A DNA stretch of 64,000 nucleotides, from assembly GCF_032854445.1 (NCBI RefSeq), contig NC_088300.1, forward strand, positions 26,081,608 through 26,145,607, read 5' to 3'. Source of the DNA: Liolophura sinensis. Lineage: Eukaryota; Mollusca; Polyplacophora; Chitonida; Chitonidae. Position numbers and translations under genes: made by a program. Shown piece after piece: positions 49,440 through 62,770 of this stretch. How positions within the stretch are numbered: position 1 is the first letter of the stretch; every line of letters starts with the position of its first letter. The notes under the pieces were generated by a model. It was not told the DNA's origin. It saw nothing but the letters and a program-made list of their open reading frames with translations, and made no database searches.

Positions 49440-50665
49440 CTCCATGAATAGTTTGATACAGTGTAAACCTGTGTACACTATTGTGTCGATTATGTTCTTA
49501 TTTGATACAGTGTAATCCTGTGTGTCTATTAGGTTCTTGTTTGATACAGTGTAAACTTCTGTGCACTGTTGTGTCTATTATGTTCTTGTTTGATACAGTG
49601 TAAACCTCTATGCACTACTGTGTATTATGTTCTTGTTTGATACAGTGTAAACTTCTGTGCACTGTTGTGTCTATTATGTTCTTGTTTGATACAGTGTAAA
49701 CCCCTCTACACTATTGTGTCGATTATGTTCTTATTTGATACAGTGTAATCCTGTGTACACTATTGTGTCTATTATGTTCTTGTTTGATACAGTGTAAACT
49801 TCTGTGCACTGTTGTGTCTATTATGTTCTTGTTTGATACAGTGTAAACCTGTGTACACTATTGTGCTGATTATGTTCTTGTTTGATACAGTGTTAACCTC
49901 TGTGCACTACTGTGTATTATGTTCTTGTTTGATAGTGTAATCCTGTGTACACTAATGTGCCGATTATGTTCCTGTCTGATACAGTGTAAACCTCTGTGCA
50001 CTGTTGTGTCTATTATGTTCTTGTTTGATACAGTGTAAACCTGTGTACACTATTGTGCTGATTATGTTCTTGTTTGATACAGTGTAAACCTCTGTGCACT
50101 GTTGTGTCTATTATGTTCTTGTTTGATACAGTGTAAACCCCTCTACACTATTGTGCTGATTATGTTCTTGTTTGATACAGTGTAAACTTCTGTGCACTGT
50201 TGTGTCTATTATGTTCTTGTTTGATACAGTGTAAAACTGTGTACACTATTGTGCCGATTATGTTCTTGTTTGATACAGTGTAAACCTCTGTGCACTGTTG
50301 TGTCTATTATGTTCTTGTTTGATACAGTGTAAACCTCTGTGCACTGTTGTGTCTATTATGTTCTTGTTTGATACAGTGTAAACTTCTGTGCACTGTTGTG
50401 TCTATTATGTTCTTGTTTGATACAGTGTAAACCTCTGTGCACTGTTGTGTCTATTATGTTCTTGTTTGATACAGTGTAAACCTGTGTACACTATTGTGCT
50501 GATTATGTTCTTGTTTGATACAGTGTAAACCTGTGTACACTATTGTGCCGATTATGTTCTTGTTTGATACAGTGTAAACCTGTGAACACTATTGTGTCTA
50601 TTAGGTTCTTGTTTGATACAGTGTAAACCTGTGAACACTATTGTGTCTATTATGTTCTTAATTAA
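49440..50665. repeat. 49-bp minisatellite, about 25 units, in CNNM intron 1
   Basis: TTGTTTGATACAGTGTAAAC recurs at 49-bp steps. Two unit variants intermix: one with CTGTGCACTGTTGTGTCTAT, the other with GTGTACACTATTGTGCTGAT. Some units carry small deletions. Confidence 0.97.
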
Positions 50666-50848
50666 TGACATACTTCATATTATTTTAAAAACAAAAACAA
50701 AGTTTTTCTCTCTGGTCTGGAACATCATTTTAAAACATGGGGGAAATCGACAGATCTTCCAATATCGGTTTCTACTGTAAGTTTTTATTCAGTTTTGTTT
50801 TTATTTTTCTCTCTTTATGTGAATTTCTTCAAAATCCCTAGAATAATT

Positions 50849-50968
50849 TCATTTATTTGATTGGTGTTTTACGCCATACTCAAGAATATTTCACTTATGT
50901 GACGGCAGCCAAGATTATGGTGGGAGGACACTGGGCAGAGCCCGTTGGAAACCCACGACCATCTACTG
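50849..50968 (-). mobile_element. SINE-A, 5' truncated
   Basis: ATTTATTTGATTGGTGTTTT, CGCCATACTCAAGAATATTT and GGTGGGAGGACACTGGGCAG to CCATCTACTGGTTGC. Confidence 0.92.
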
Positions 50969-51605
50969 GTTGCGGGTCTAGATGTGTTCACAAAGTACAA
51001 GTAATATCACATCACACCAATCTTAATGCTAATTGTACTCTGAACCGTACCTGAACTTTTGTCAGTACCACGTCAATCAAAAAACAGTATGCCCTTATAT
51101 TATTCGCTAATTCTTCTACTTTTCAGAGCAGATATTACTAGTGCCGAAAGCAAAGAATTATATAGTTTTTTGGAAAAGTAAAGATATGAATATGTTGTTC
51201 ACTAGATGGACTAACAGTGTGAAAACAGTAACAAAATATTCCTGCTACAATTACATGTACATGTATATTGACTAAAGAGAACAGACCAGGTGTTCAAGAA
51301 AACAGAAGAATCAGAGTATGTACAAACAATATGAATTGTCACGGCAATTTTCTGACATACGAATCATTCCAATATGGTTTAATAGATAAAATTTTAAATA
51401 TATGCACAGTATATGCACTGGCTGAGTTCTAGCCAATCTTTGATACATATGATAAATGCCAAACCATTTTACTGTATACCAGGAGCAAGCATCACAGATG
51501 ATGGCACACAGATAGATGTATACCGTATGTGTAGTCCCTGTAGACAGGGTGAATGATTGGTGGTGTACTAGCTAATGTAATATAGGCTACCACTGACACA
51601 TGCAT

Positions 51606-52100
51606 GTAGCAGTCCTGCCACGCTGACCTTATAACTACCACATGTAGTAGTGCTGCCTCGCTGACCTTATAACTACCACCTGTTGTAGTGCTGCCTCACT
51701 GACCTTGTAACTACCACCTGTTGTAGTGCTGCCTCCCTGACCTTATAACTACCACCTGTAGTAGTGCTCGCTGACCTTATAACTACCACCTGTTGTAGTG
51801 CTGCCTCCCTGACCTTATAACTACCACCTGTAGTAGTGCTGCCTCACTGACCTTATAACTACCACATGTAGTAGTGCTGCCTCACTGACCTTATAACTAC
51901 CACCTGTTGTAGTGCTGCCTCACTGACCTTGTAACTACCACCTGTTGTAGTGCTGCCTCGCTGACCTTATAACTACCACATGTAGTAGTGATGCCTCGCT
52001 GACCTTATAACTACCACCTGTTGTAGTGCTGCCTCACTGACCTTGTAACTACCACATGTAGTAGTGCTGCCTCGCTGACCTTAGAACTACCACATGTAGA
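51606..52100. repeat. 38-bp minisatellite, about 13 units, in CNNM intron 1
   Basis: CTGACCTTATAACTACCACC then TGTTGTAGTGCTGCCTCn repeats at 38-bp steps. Two variants alternate (CACATGTAGTAG and CACCTGTTGTAG). Confidence 0.96.
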
Positions 52101-52124
52101 CCTATAATAACAACACTGTACATA

Positions 52125-52260
52125 CCCCAATTCCTCAACCTTTTCACATATGACAGAGCAATATTCAGTACCATTTATGCACATTTTTCATTTGATTTTA
52201 GAGACAAGACTACATTAGTTGGGTTGGCAAATTCTAGGGCTTCAAAAAAGTATACTTTTA
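52125..52260. repeat. Dispersed repeat (family E), copy 2
   Basis: Shares the TTTGATTTTAGAGACAAGAC core and flanks with 40780-40910. Confidence 0.65.
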
Positions 52261-53621
52261 TCAGTTTACACAGAATCATGCCTTCAGAATAGACTTTAAA
52301 GGTGAAGATCTCTAAAAATCGAAGTCGGCATCACTAAATAGACCATGTAAAACTATGTAGAAATATACTTTCATTTATTTTTTAGATTTTTGTGAAAAGA
52401 GTTGAAGGCGTTCAAACATTTGAATTCTATGGTGGGCTTTATGGACCATACTATACACTGTAAGAGTTTAGAAACACAGGAAGTTTTTCCAACTTTATTC
52501 AAGACACTGAATGTTGGAATAACTATTTTCACCTACATGTATGAGTAAAGAATTACTGAAACAATGCTCCCCAAAATACCTTTCTTCTGGTTAACATCAG
52601 GAAAAAAAGGTGATGTGACATCAGAGTCCCTCGATACTTTCAAAATGGCTCATAAAGCCTACCATAGTATTGAAATAGTTGTAAAAAAAATCTGAAAAAA
52701 AAAATTAATAAAAGTATTTTTACGACCACTTTTCAGTTGTCTATATAATGAACGGTACTTCATATTCTAGACTTCTTTTGCTTTATTAAACCCTTAGCTA
52801 ACATGCAAAAAGGTTGAAGAATTACAGAATACATCAACTTAAACATCATACATGTATACATGTATGTACTGGACCAATAATAAAGTGAGCAAAAGAACTT
52901 GTACTTGTATTAAAGTACAGTTCACATAAAATACATTTTATGATGAAATGTTTCACAATGATTATGTTCTATCTTTCCAGATTTCAAGAACACAGAAACA
53001 AAAAAGTATGTAAAATATGAAGAATGGCTTTTCTTTGCTCTTTGCTGTTTTTCTTATTAATAACTTCTCAACTTCACTAAATTCCCACATTTATACATAT
53101 GGATATATACATACTGTGTACATATATACATGCATAATGTACAGATATACCCATAATGTATTTATGACACCTACACTACAAAGTAAGACATCACTATAAA
53201 AATCACTTTTGCTGGTTCAACAATAGCCTGTAAATAGCAAAAACATTTTTTATCTTTTGTCAATTTTGAACACTGTTAGAGGTAATGCTCAGATGAATCC
53301 CTGTGCCATACTGATGCTTTAATCTATAGCAGTTCAACCATTTGACCATAAATCTTCTTGGGGGAGTAAAAGTACCAGCCTTTGTGAACTAAACTATAGG
53401 CATGTTAGACAGCTTTTCTGTCATGTCTGTTTCCCACTACGAACTACAAACACTTACATGTTAAGATAAATTAGAGTAAATCCCTCTCAATGTCCACTGT
53501 ACTCACTAGTTTAAAGCTGTTATTCACCTGGTGGGAGGGCAAATGGAAAAACTGAAACAATGACAAATTCTGCGAATAATTTACACCAAAACTGAACCCA
53601 CACTGGACAGTAATTCCATGT

Positions 53622-53970
53622 AATGAGTGAGTGAGTGTACGAGTGCTTGGGGTTTAACGTCGCACTTAACAATTTTTCGATCATATGATGACGAAGTAGT
53701 CCTTAGAGTGTATGTAATGTGCCTCCTTGTTGCAGGATGGATTTCCATCTCTCTTTTAACAAGTGCTGCTTTACTGGGACACCTTACAGAAGGCAAGTAA
53801 GCCGCCCGGCCCGAGCCATTATACTGATACAGGTTAACAAGTCATTGCACTATCCCCTAATGCTGAACGCCAAGCTAGGAAGCTACAACTTCCTCTTTTA
53901 GTCTGTGACCCAACCCAGGACTGACACTGGATCTACCGCCCCCAAAGTGGACAATCTATGAACTGCGTTT
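53622..53970 (+). mobile_element. SINE-B variant
   Basis: GAGTGAGTGTACGAGTGCTT, GGGGTTTAACGTCGCACTTA, ACAATTTTTCGATCATATGA, then TAAGCCGCCCGGCCCGAGCC and CAACCCAGGACTGACACTGG. The first part is SINE-B; the middle differs from the copy at 47538, so this is a subfamily. Confidence 0.75.
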
Positions 53971-54699
53971 TTAAATGTTCCTTAACCGGGATGTCCAAAG
54001 ACAGCTGTTAAACCTATATATATGAAAGAAGGAATTTCACCTACGTGGACATGTACAGACAAAAAATAAAGAAGTCAATTATCCCCCTACAATCCAATAT
54101 ACATCTAGGCTATACATGCTATATGCTCCAGTATGTCATACATACATGGACGTGTGCATGAAGACTACAGATTTAGGAGACAGATTAAATTATTTAAATC
54201 CTTCTACAAATTCCAATCGTACAGCCTTCATATTCATTTTTAAGCTGGTGTGTGATGATAACACCTCTAGTAGATGGCTGAGATTGCGACTCCAAGTCCT
54301 AAATTTATACTTCCCATGCTCTTGATTACAACTGGTTTGTGTTGTTAGCACATCAACATTTTTTTTTACTTGGGTGATAAAGGTGTGGAAGTGTCAAATT
54401 CAAAGTCAATTAATATTACAAATACCTGTACTTTGTACTGTTATATTTCAGCTGCAACATTAAGTACAAAGAAACAAATTTCAAATGAATATTTATGTCC
54501 TAATCTGCAGTTTCAAAATTTGCAGCAACAACAATGTACATCCATGCATGTGCATGTAGAACACGACTCTTGCTTTGTTCGACATTTACCCAAGCTTTGC
54601 TTAATACTAACCCTGGCTAAAGAGGATGCCTGTAGCTAGCACAGCGTGGAACAATAAGTAACAAGGTCAGAAAGTTTCTTAGTGATGCTTGGTGAGTTG

Positions 54700-54945
54700 C
54701 AGTGGTTTCCTCCTGAAAATGTGTCGGACTTTCTTATAATAATATTCTGGTTTCCTCCTTAATCTGCCTTATTTACACCTTAAGGTATTCCTACATGGCA
54801 CAAATGTATGTCTGGTTTCCTCCTTAATCTGCTTGTTTTCATTCTTAATCTGTCTAGTTTCCTCCTGAATCTGTCTGGTATTCCTCCTGAATCTATCTGT
54901 TTTACTTCTGAATCTGTCTGATTTTCTCTATATGTCTAAATGTAC
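54700..54945. repeat. Degenerate ~20-25-bp repeat in CNNM intron 1
   Basis: TCTGnCTnGTTTCCTCCTnAA recurs about eight times with imperfect spacing. Confidence 0.75.
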
Positions 54946-54949
54946 TCAG

Positions 54950-57900
54950 TTTCACATAATCAGTTAAGTGCAATATATTCTTGGTTATGTTCATACGGAA
55001 TATCAATATCCTTGTATTTTTTGTGGTACATGTACGGCAAAATGCACTTTCAGAAGCACATGATGGTCTAAAACTGATACATTTGATGCCAGCACATCAG
55101 TGAATACCTATTTAATACGAAGAAAAAACAAAACAAATCATGAATGCTTCTCAATGCTTTCTAACCAGGTTCTTTTTATAGGGAATGTCCGAAATAAATC
55201 AGTAATTCAACAACGCTCTTGTAAACTAAATATGTGTACGTGTAGTCCATGTATAGTAAACCACCTCCAAGTACAGTTTCATGCAATGTTTTCACCAACT
55301 AATCACCAGGATGAAATACAGTTCATACAGTAAGAGCAATTAGTTGGTGAAAGATCACAAAAGATTACAGGTGATTTACTGTAGGTATACACAATGTGTA
55401 AAGTTTAAGACACTTTTCAATAAGGGAGGCAACTTAAACAGTTACATATTGGCAGTACTTATACTTAAAACAAGCGCTACAAGGCGTGCTCTCCTTTAAA
55501 TCTCTAACTATATGTGAAACACTGTTTATAATGATGTGACAGGAAGCAAGGACTCGGGTGTCATTAGCCTAAAAGCTTGATTCAGCGTTACCCGATATCA
55601 GTACTCAAACTGTTTGAGCAGACATCTTAATAATGGAACTGTAAACATAGTAACTGTATACATATATATACACTGTACACCTGTACAATTCAATTGCTTT
55701 CAGCGTAAACACAGGGAATGTACAGAATGTTACAAATATCACATTCTCGTAACACGAAAACTACATGGTCATGTAATATGCAATGTTCATCTCAAACTTG
55801 GGGATGAATTCATAACACTGATACATACTGCATTACGCAGCAGTAATGATGATCACGCTCCGTGCTTCCCAATAATCGATACATAGGCCTGCAAGTCCCA
55901 TCAGAATGATAACCGCACTGAAAAACATCATTTGTTAGTGGTAACCCTAAAGGAATGGCCCTGTGAAACAAACGTGTGCCACAGAGGCACACTCATAAAA
56001 CCGAAATGAAACCCAGCAATTACCTCATGTTCAAAACAACACACACACAAAAAAAAATAAAACAAATATCAAATAAATAAAAAAATAAAATATAATTCCA
56101 GTTTGGAAGCTCAACTTCACGTCCTTGGTTAGATTTCTGATTACAAAGCCTGAAGATGTTAACAATTTCATGTAGCAATCAGTTCCACTGAGGAGAAAAA
56201 CTGAAATCATTCTAGCTTTCTACTGCTTCATACTTAAAGGTTATTGAAAAAAAGGAAAAAAATCAGTGTAGTTACAAAACTGTAGCTGAACTAGCTATCC
56301 AGAATATCACCTATTCCATGCAAAAAATATTATCAAAGCCTTTATAATGTTGATGGCCCGTGTTGTACATTCTAACATTTATATATTGCCCGTATGCTAT
56401 AACTTCAAAACAAGGCACATGTATCTGTCACTCACAATTACATGTAGTTTTCATTTCATCTTTGTTTTTTTTACTCACAAATATGTATTTATATGCACAA
56501 TAATTAATAATGAACTTTAATAATGCAAGATGCTTGGGACAGAAAGTTAGTAGATGGTTCCCCAAAATTATATTATAAATAACATTTATTTTAGGTATAA
56601 GCATCATACTACTGATCTACATCACTTATATATCCCATCTGTTCTGTTCAGCCAAGTTCATGGCATTATTACAAACTACATACATATGTGGTCTGCTAAA
56701 CATGTTTCTGGTTGGGCTCTTACTGGCCCTTAAATCATACAACAGGTTATTTACCAGGCATATACGCATCAAAACAAACATTCATATACTACTTCCGTCA
56801 GTGGCGTCAGTATAGTACAACCTGTACGACTGGTACGACCGTACAAACAGACCCTTTACTATACAAAGTTTGCATATTCAAATCCAGTTTCCAGTGCTGG
56901 CTGTACAACTTTTCATCAAAAAAATAAATAAACAAAATATATCACAACATGAACCAATTAAATGGCGACCAACAGAATGAAGGCCCATGCACACATATGT
57001 GCACTGTAGACCATTAAGCACATAAAACTACAATCTATGTGAAGAATAAAAACCCCGTAACATGATTTGATTTGAGGGCATCTCCAAGCTTCCAGGCCCT
57101 TCACCTTTTCATGCTGGAATAGTTTTGGAGTACACATACATATTTGCGCCAAGATTCCAGTGTTCAAGTGCAGTAAAACTGAATTTCCAAGTACATGTAA
57201 TTTAAGGCTGAAGGCAGTCAGCATTCAAACCATTTGTGATTTTACATACGAAATACCACTTTACTAAATCATTAATAAAATGGACAGAAAAGCATTTTAT
57301 CATGTTTACATGAAATTAGCTACCTTAAATTTTGTGAACCACACCATTATGTCTAAAGCTGAAACAGCAGCTCAAGTCTAATATTTCTAAGTCATGTATC
57401 TGGGCAGACAAGATGGTGTTGATAGTTACCATAAAATACAATATAAAGTTGTACATGTATAGACTATATATATATGTAAACACTGGAATTGAACTTTGCC
57501 TATCTTGGGATAGTCACATCCATGTATCAACTACACAACCATATATGCTTTAATTCTACATTTTTCAAAGTAAACATTTTTTGCAACATGTATTCAATAA
57601 CAGAAATGAATTTTTTTTTTTTGTTAATGTAAAAGTTTTTATTTCAAAATTTTGTTTCTTGTTTTACAATAGAACCAAGAGCATCCATTTATTTCATCTA
57701 TGTGACACAGGCCAGGTGAACACCTTTATATGGCAGGAGAAAAGCAGACAAGATCTACAGAAACCACCCCACCTTGGTATTTAATGTCCCCAACAGTCCT
57801 CTAGAAGTAGGTGCTCAGGTCAGGCTAACATGAGTGGCTTCAAAGATCTACATGTATGTGACCTCAATGGTCAATTTTTAGTGGTCTCCTGGAGAACCCA

Positions 57901-58240
57901 TTATGTAGCTAAGCTAGCAAAGGGCCCACAGGACAGTGTAATATAAGAGACTCGCTGCTGTTAGCTGTTAATTTATGTGGCAACATGATGCAAACATGGC
58001 ACTCTTCCATTTACCATAATTTGGTCTGCAGATGTGGAACAGTGTTTATATATATATATATACAAACCATTCTGATTATTAAAACAGTAGTGACTCTCAC
58101 AGTGAGTATTACCATAAAGAAAATACAATAAAGTTCCATTCTCACAGCAAAACAGAGAAGGCTAACCAGAGCTATATTTACAGGTTATGTATAAATACAA
58201 AGACAACTTCCACTACCATCCATGACTTCACTTACACATT
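54950..58240. other. CNNM intron 1, otherwise featureless
   Basis: CpG-poor, TACATGTA-rich intron sequence. It holds an A-rich tract at 56,040-56,095, a T run at 57,609 and a short (AT)n run at 58,049-58,063. No exon seen on either strand. Confidence 0.5.
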
Positions 58241-58244
58241 TAAG

Positions 58245-58935
58245 TGTTGCCAGAAATGTGCAATACATGTATGTGTGTGCAAGAAATGTGCAATACATGT
58301 ATGTATGAGCCAGAAATGTGCAATACATGTTTTTATGTGCAATACAGTGCTTGTATGTACGTGCCAGAAATGTGCAATACATGTTTGTATGTGCCAGAAA
58401 TGTGCAATACATGTATGTGCCAGAAATGTGCAGTACATCTATGTATGAGTCCAAAATGTGCAGTGCTTGTATGTACGTGCCAGAAATGTGCAGTACATGT
58501 ATGTATGTGCCGAAATGTGCAGTACATGTATGTATGAGTCCAAAATGTGCAGTACATGTATGTACGTGCCCGAAATGTGCAGTACATGTATGTATGTGCC
58601 AGAAATGTGCAATACATGTTTGTATGAGCCAGAAATGTGTGCAATACATGTTTGTATGTGCCAGAAATGTGCAATACACGTATGTGCCAGAAGTGCGCAG
58701 TACATGTACATGTATGTATGAGTCCAAAATGTGCAGTGCTTGTATGTACGTGCCAGAAATGTGCAGTACATGTATGTATGTGCCAGAAATGTGCAATACA
58801 TGTATGTATGTGCCAGAAATGTGCAGTACATGTATGTATGTGCCAGAAATGTGCAATACATGTATGTATGTGCCAGAAATGTGCGATACATGTATGTATG
58901 TACCAGAAATGTGCCATACATGCAAGTATGCACAC
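58245..58935. repeat. 30-bp minisatellite, about 23 units, in CNNM intron 1
   Basis: TGCCAGAAATGTGCAGTACA then TGTATGTATG repeats, with exact 30-bp spacing in the last third and small indels earlier. Units hold the palindrome TACATGTA. A 30-bp period keeps long frames open in several phases on both strands (up to 259 codons), giving Cys/Tyr-rich pseudo-proteins. Confidence 0.96.
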
Positions 58936-59563
58936 TGTAGTTTAAACATGACAAAAATACACACCTCAGCTAAATGATTTCTAACAGTATTGAGATCATA
59001 CCAGGTGTTGTATTCACATGGTCTTATTATTCTTGGTCACTGACCATAAACACAAACTATGTATAGGGATTCAGAACCTATAGCACATGTACACCTACAC
59101 TGTAAGGCAGATATCTCAAACAATAAAGCAAGGTCCTCATTCCAAATTTTAATGGAGTCACAGTAACCACACATAAAAAACTTTATACAACACAACACAA
59201 ATGATACTTTCTGTGAGCTTTTGATTTATTGGTAAACTAAAATATTTTTATTTAATTCACTTGTTAGCTTTAATACAGCTTGATTTGTTTGGGAGCCCAA
59301 ATGTTTTCCAGAACTCAAAAGGCTCTATTATGGCCCTGACTGTAGATATGTGTTGATGTATCAGATGCTAAAATGTTTATCCAATCACGTGGTTTCAAGC
59401 GCTAAAAATTAAAATTATCACTTCAATTTGAGTCCGAATCATGATAAAAGTGGAATTATGCATAACTTCATAACACTGTTAAATGACTGTTTTTTGCATT
59501 TATATCCATTTCCATGTTGCTTTACAATGATATAAATGAAATCCAATACATATAATATCTCTG

Positions 59564-59590
59564 CAAAACGCCCCCCCTCCCCCCCCCACC
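59564..59590. repeat. C-rich homopolymer tract
   Basis: Two runs of C (7 and 9) interrupted by T and A. Confidence 0.9.
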
Positions 59591-60326
59591 TTTTCCCACT
59601 GCCATCCTTCATCCACCAAGACAGAAATATCCTTGACTCCCAGTCTGGAGTCTCAAAGGTGATATGGACTATTGACCAACCAACACTGGTGAAAATTCTC
59701 AGAACAAACGTACATGCCAGCAATGTACCAGTTGTGAGCCCAGCCATTGTTAAGCTGCCTTCCTGTCCCTATATATACCCGTTATATTGATTGACTGGAA
59801 TTTCACACTGCAAAAGCAGTATTCGCCGTCTAACAACTTGCACTGGTCCAATAAACCCAATGGCATTGATCAGGAATCATTAAAACTGGCCAGGAACCCG
59901 ATACAGGCCCACTCTGCTAAATCATCAGAGTCTTAATATAACAACACTGTGGATACACGTGTGATCAGGGTATAATGTTAAACAATGCATGTAAATCTTG
60001 GAAAGACAGCCCATTTATTCACCAGCAAGGTTTCGTATAGCCACCACTTCCACATCCAACTGTGTCATGATGACCTCATGGGGAGTCCCTATATTTTATG
60101 ATCAAGTTTATATACGATCCCTATTCCGCATGTTATGACATCGTTAACCTCAGACAATGACTAAGATACATCTACCTTCCGCTACACATGAATCACAGTG
60201 AAGTCTTTGGGTTTTAATTGCAAATTTACCTTCGCAATAACCCTGCCATCAAAGAGTGACTTCAGCCATGCAGCAGAACACAGCAAGCTTTGGCTCGGGG
60301 TTTTTTGTGATACATGTATTTATAAT

Positions 60327-60445
60327 GTTCTGGCTTTGACTTCATTATCTTTGGCAATTTTTGCCCCAGAGGGACTAAGGTACTACAACACAATGAACTG
60401 TTCTGGCTTTGATTCCATTGTCTTAAGGCAATTTTTGCCAAAGAG
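60327..60445. repeat. 73-bp direct duplication in CNNM intron 1
   Basis: GTTCTGGCTTTGAnTnCATT, then GGCAATTTTTGCC and AGAGGG.CTAAG, starts at 60327 and again at 60400. Confidence 0.9.
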
Positions 60446-60665
60446 GGTCTAAGCTAAATAGATGTACAATACTACACACCCAACCCAGCACTCAGTAGTT
60501 GAATTACTCTGTGAATATATGGCATACATGAGACACAAGGGGATAGTAATGTGCCTGGATAACATCTGAAGCCACAAACGTTGATGTGTTACAAATTCCT
60601 TAATTAGACTCTACCCTAAAGCTGCCAATTAAGTACATTGATCTCGCTATATGAATAGTGACTTT

Positions 60666-60934
60666 TATTTATTTTATTTATTTGATTAGTGTTTTACGCC
60701 GTACTCAAGAATATTTCACTTATACAACAGCGGCCAGCATTATGGTGGGTGGAAACCGAGAACAGCCTGGGGGAAACCCACGACCATCCGCAGGGTGCTG
60801 ACAGACCTTCCCACTTACGGCCGGAGAGGAAGCAAGCATGAGCTGGACTTAACCTCACAGCAACCACATTGGTGAGAGGCTCCTGGGTCATTACGCTGCG
60901 CTAGCGCGCTAACCGACTGAGCCACGGAGGCCCC
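60666..60934 (-). mobile_element. SINE-A, full length with target-site duplication
   Basis: Minus-strand copy with an intact head (GGGGCCTCCGTGGCTCAGTC, then GGTTAGCGCGCTAGCGCAGC), body, 3' domain and tail. A perfect 12-bp duplication AATAGTGACTTT flanks it (60654-60665 and 60935-60946). It has the same orientation as CNNM. Its low divergence from the consensus suggests recent insertion. Confidence 0.96.
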
Positions 60935-60949
60935 AATAGTGACTTTAGT

Positions 60950-62770
60950 GCATAGAAAATTTACCTTGTCTTCACACCCATGTACATGTAGTAAATGTTC
61001 AGGTAAATCAGATCAATATGATTAACTGTCCCAGAATAATGTTGAACACGAGGGAAGGACATTAATGGTTGCCATTTGTGACTGAAAGCTATTAAATAAT
61101 AAAGTCTCTGATTGAAGCCCAAAATTTTTACATCTGAAAATTTGTTTACATTATAGTCAGAGAAAAATAACGTTTATTTTAATGTGCATGTATTTCTAGA
61201 CACATAATGTAAGAAATGTGTAAATCCAAAATGATACAATGTGCATGAAAACGGCAAGCTTTATAACACCAGTGTATATCTAGAGATAACTATAATGTGG
61301 CTTATCCTGGTCGACGGCTTGTGTGTGTAAATCTGGCAATTCTCCAAAGACACCCACAGTTTACTGACAGACATTCCCATGTGAGGGTGGAGACAATCAT
61401 ACTGTGAACTATTTTCACCTGTTCTGATATGTTTTAAATTATAAAACTCATATGATATGCAAAGGACAGGCGTTCCTTGGTAAAGTGATGTGAGAAAAAT
61501 GAGATTCAAAATTTGAGGTTTTAAACACTAAGAATTTTTAAAGTTAAAGTTAAACCACATAAAATTACACATATAAAGGAAAAATGCCACTCGCTGAACA
61601 TACATGTAGATCCTACATGCCTGCAAAGCATTTCCTGTGCACTTGGCACTGCTTGCCATCCCACTTGATTAATTCCGGTACTCCTACAATGAACTGCTAC
61701 ATGGTGTATACACGTATATCTGAATATCACATGATGTGGGAAAGACCCCTCCTGCCCCTACACTGCCCCCTCCCCCCCCCCTTCCCCTTTGGTCTGTTCT
61801 CACACCTCCACCTCCATTCAGGCAGACCAGTTTGATTGTCCCCTACAGAGTTCTTTTTAAACAAAGATCTTCGTTGACGTCATCGCTGCAAGCTACTTAA
61901 TTTCCGGACTGACAGCTGGGGCCTTAACAAAACTGTACTTTGAAGCCTTTTTTATTCCCCAAATTGAAAGTTGAAAAATTTGTTTTGATGTGCAGTTGTA
62001 AAGCAATCCACAGAGCTACATTATTATTCATAAAGCATCTATAGAATTTGTGACAATTTAAACAATAATATCAGCATCAGATGATACAAGAATTCTGTGG
62101 CCACATCTGCGGACATAACTGCAGGCATTTCATTGTTGCAACCGACTTATGACACCTTACCAGTGGGTGCAAAATTTATGACATGTTGAGGACGTAAATT
62201 TTTTTTGAGAAACTGTGACGTAACTTTTATGACTTAAGACGGACCTCAGTCTACAACCGTCCTTTTTAGAAACAGTCCTGGAATCATTATCTCAGTTACT
62301 CTCTCAAGGACAGACAATTCTAATCTATCAGACAAGCTGATCAAAGGCCACCCACCTCTTCCTGATGACAGTAAATCTGTGCTTGTCCTAGTTCAATCAT
62401 GCTTGTGAGCACAGGATTACATGTTATTATCATGAGCGCAAAGTAACAAATTAACAAATTTGTAAAGAAAGCAAAGTTACTGATATATGCTGTCTATTTC
62501 CCAGCATAACCTCCAGTAGAAGAAATCCCGTGCAGTAAAAAGCAATTGAGCATCAAATTTGTAAGTAGCAGACAAATCAGTCAGAGCTCTTGGCTGGACA
62601 GAAACCTGCAGCCTCACTGGTCAGGCAACAAATTGTGCTGACAAGTGAGAACATTAGCCCTCAAACGTAAATGAGCCAGCATATGGCTTAAATACACAGG
62701 TCTGATATTGTAAAGTGCAATGTAGGTGAATAATGCATACATCATGTGTACTCTTATATTGTATACATAC
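60950..62770. other. CNNM intron 1, 5' end
   Basis: Intron sequence next to exon 1, with a C-rich tract at about 61,767-61,791. No other exon or repeat seen. Confidence 0.5.

Noticed and set aside
58185-58977. Several long open frames on both strands (up to 259 codons) rich in Cys, Tyr, His and Met
   Set aside because: They are products of a 30-bp tandem repeat inside CNNM intron 1. The same DNA is open in many frames, and there is no independent start or domain.
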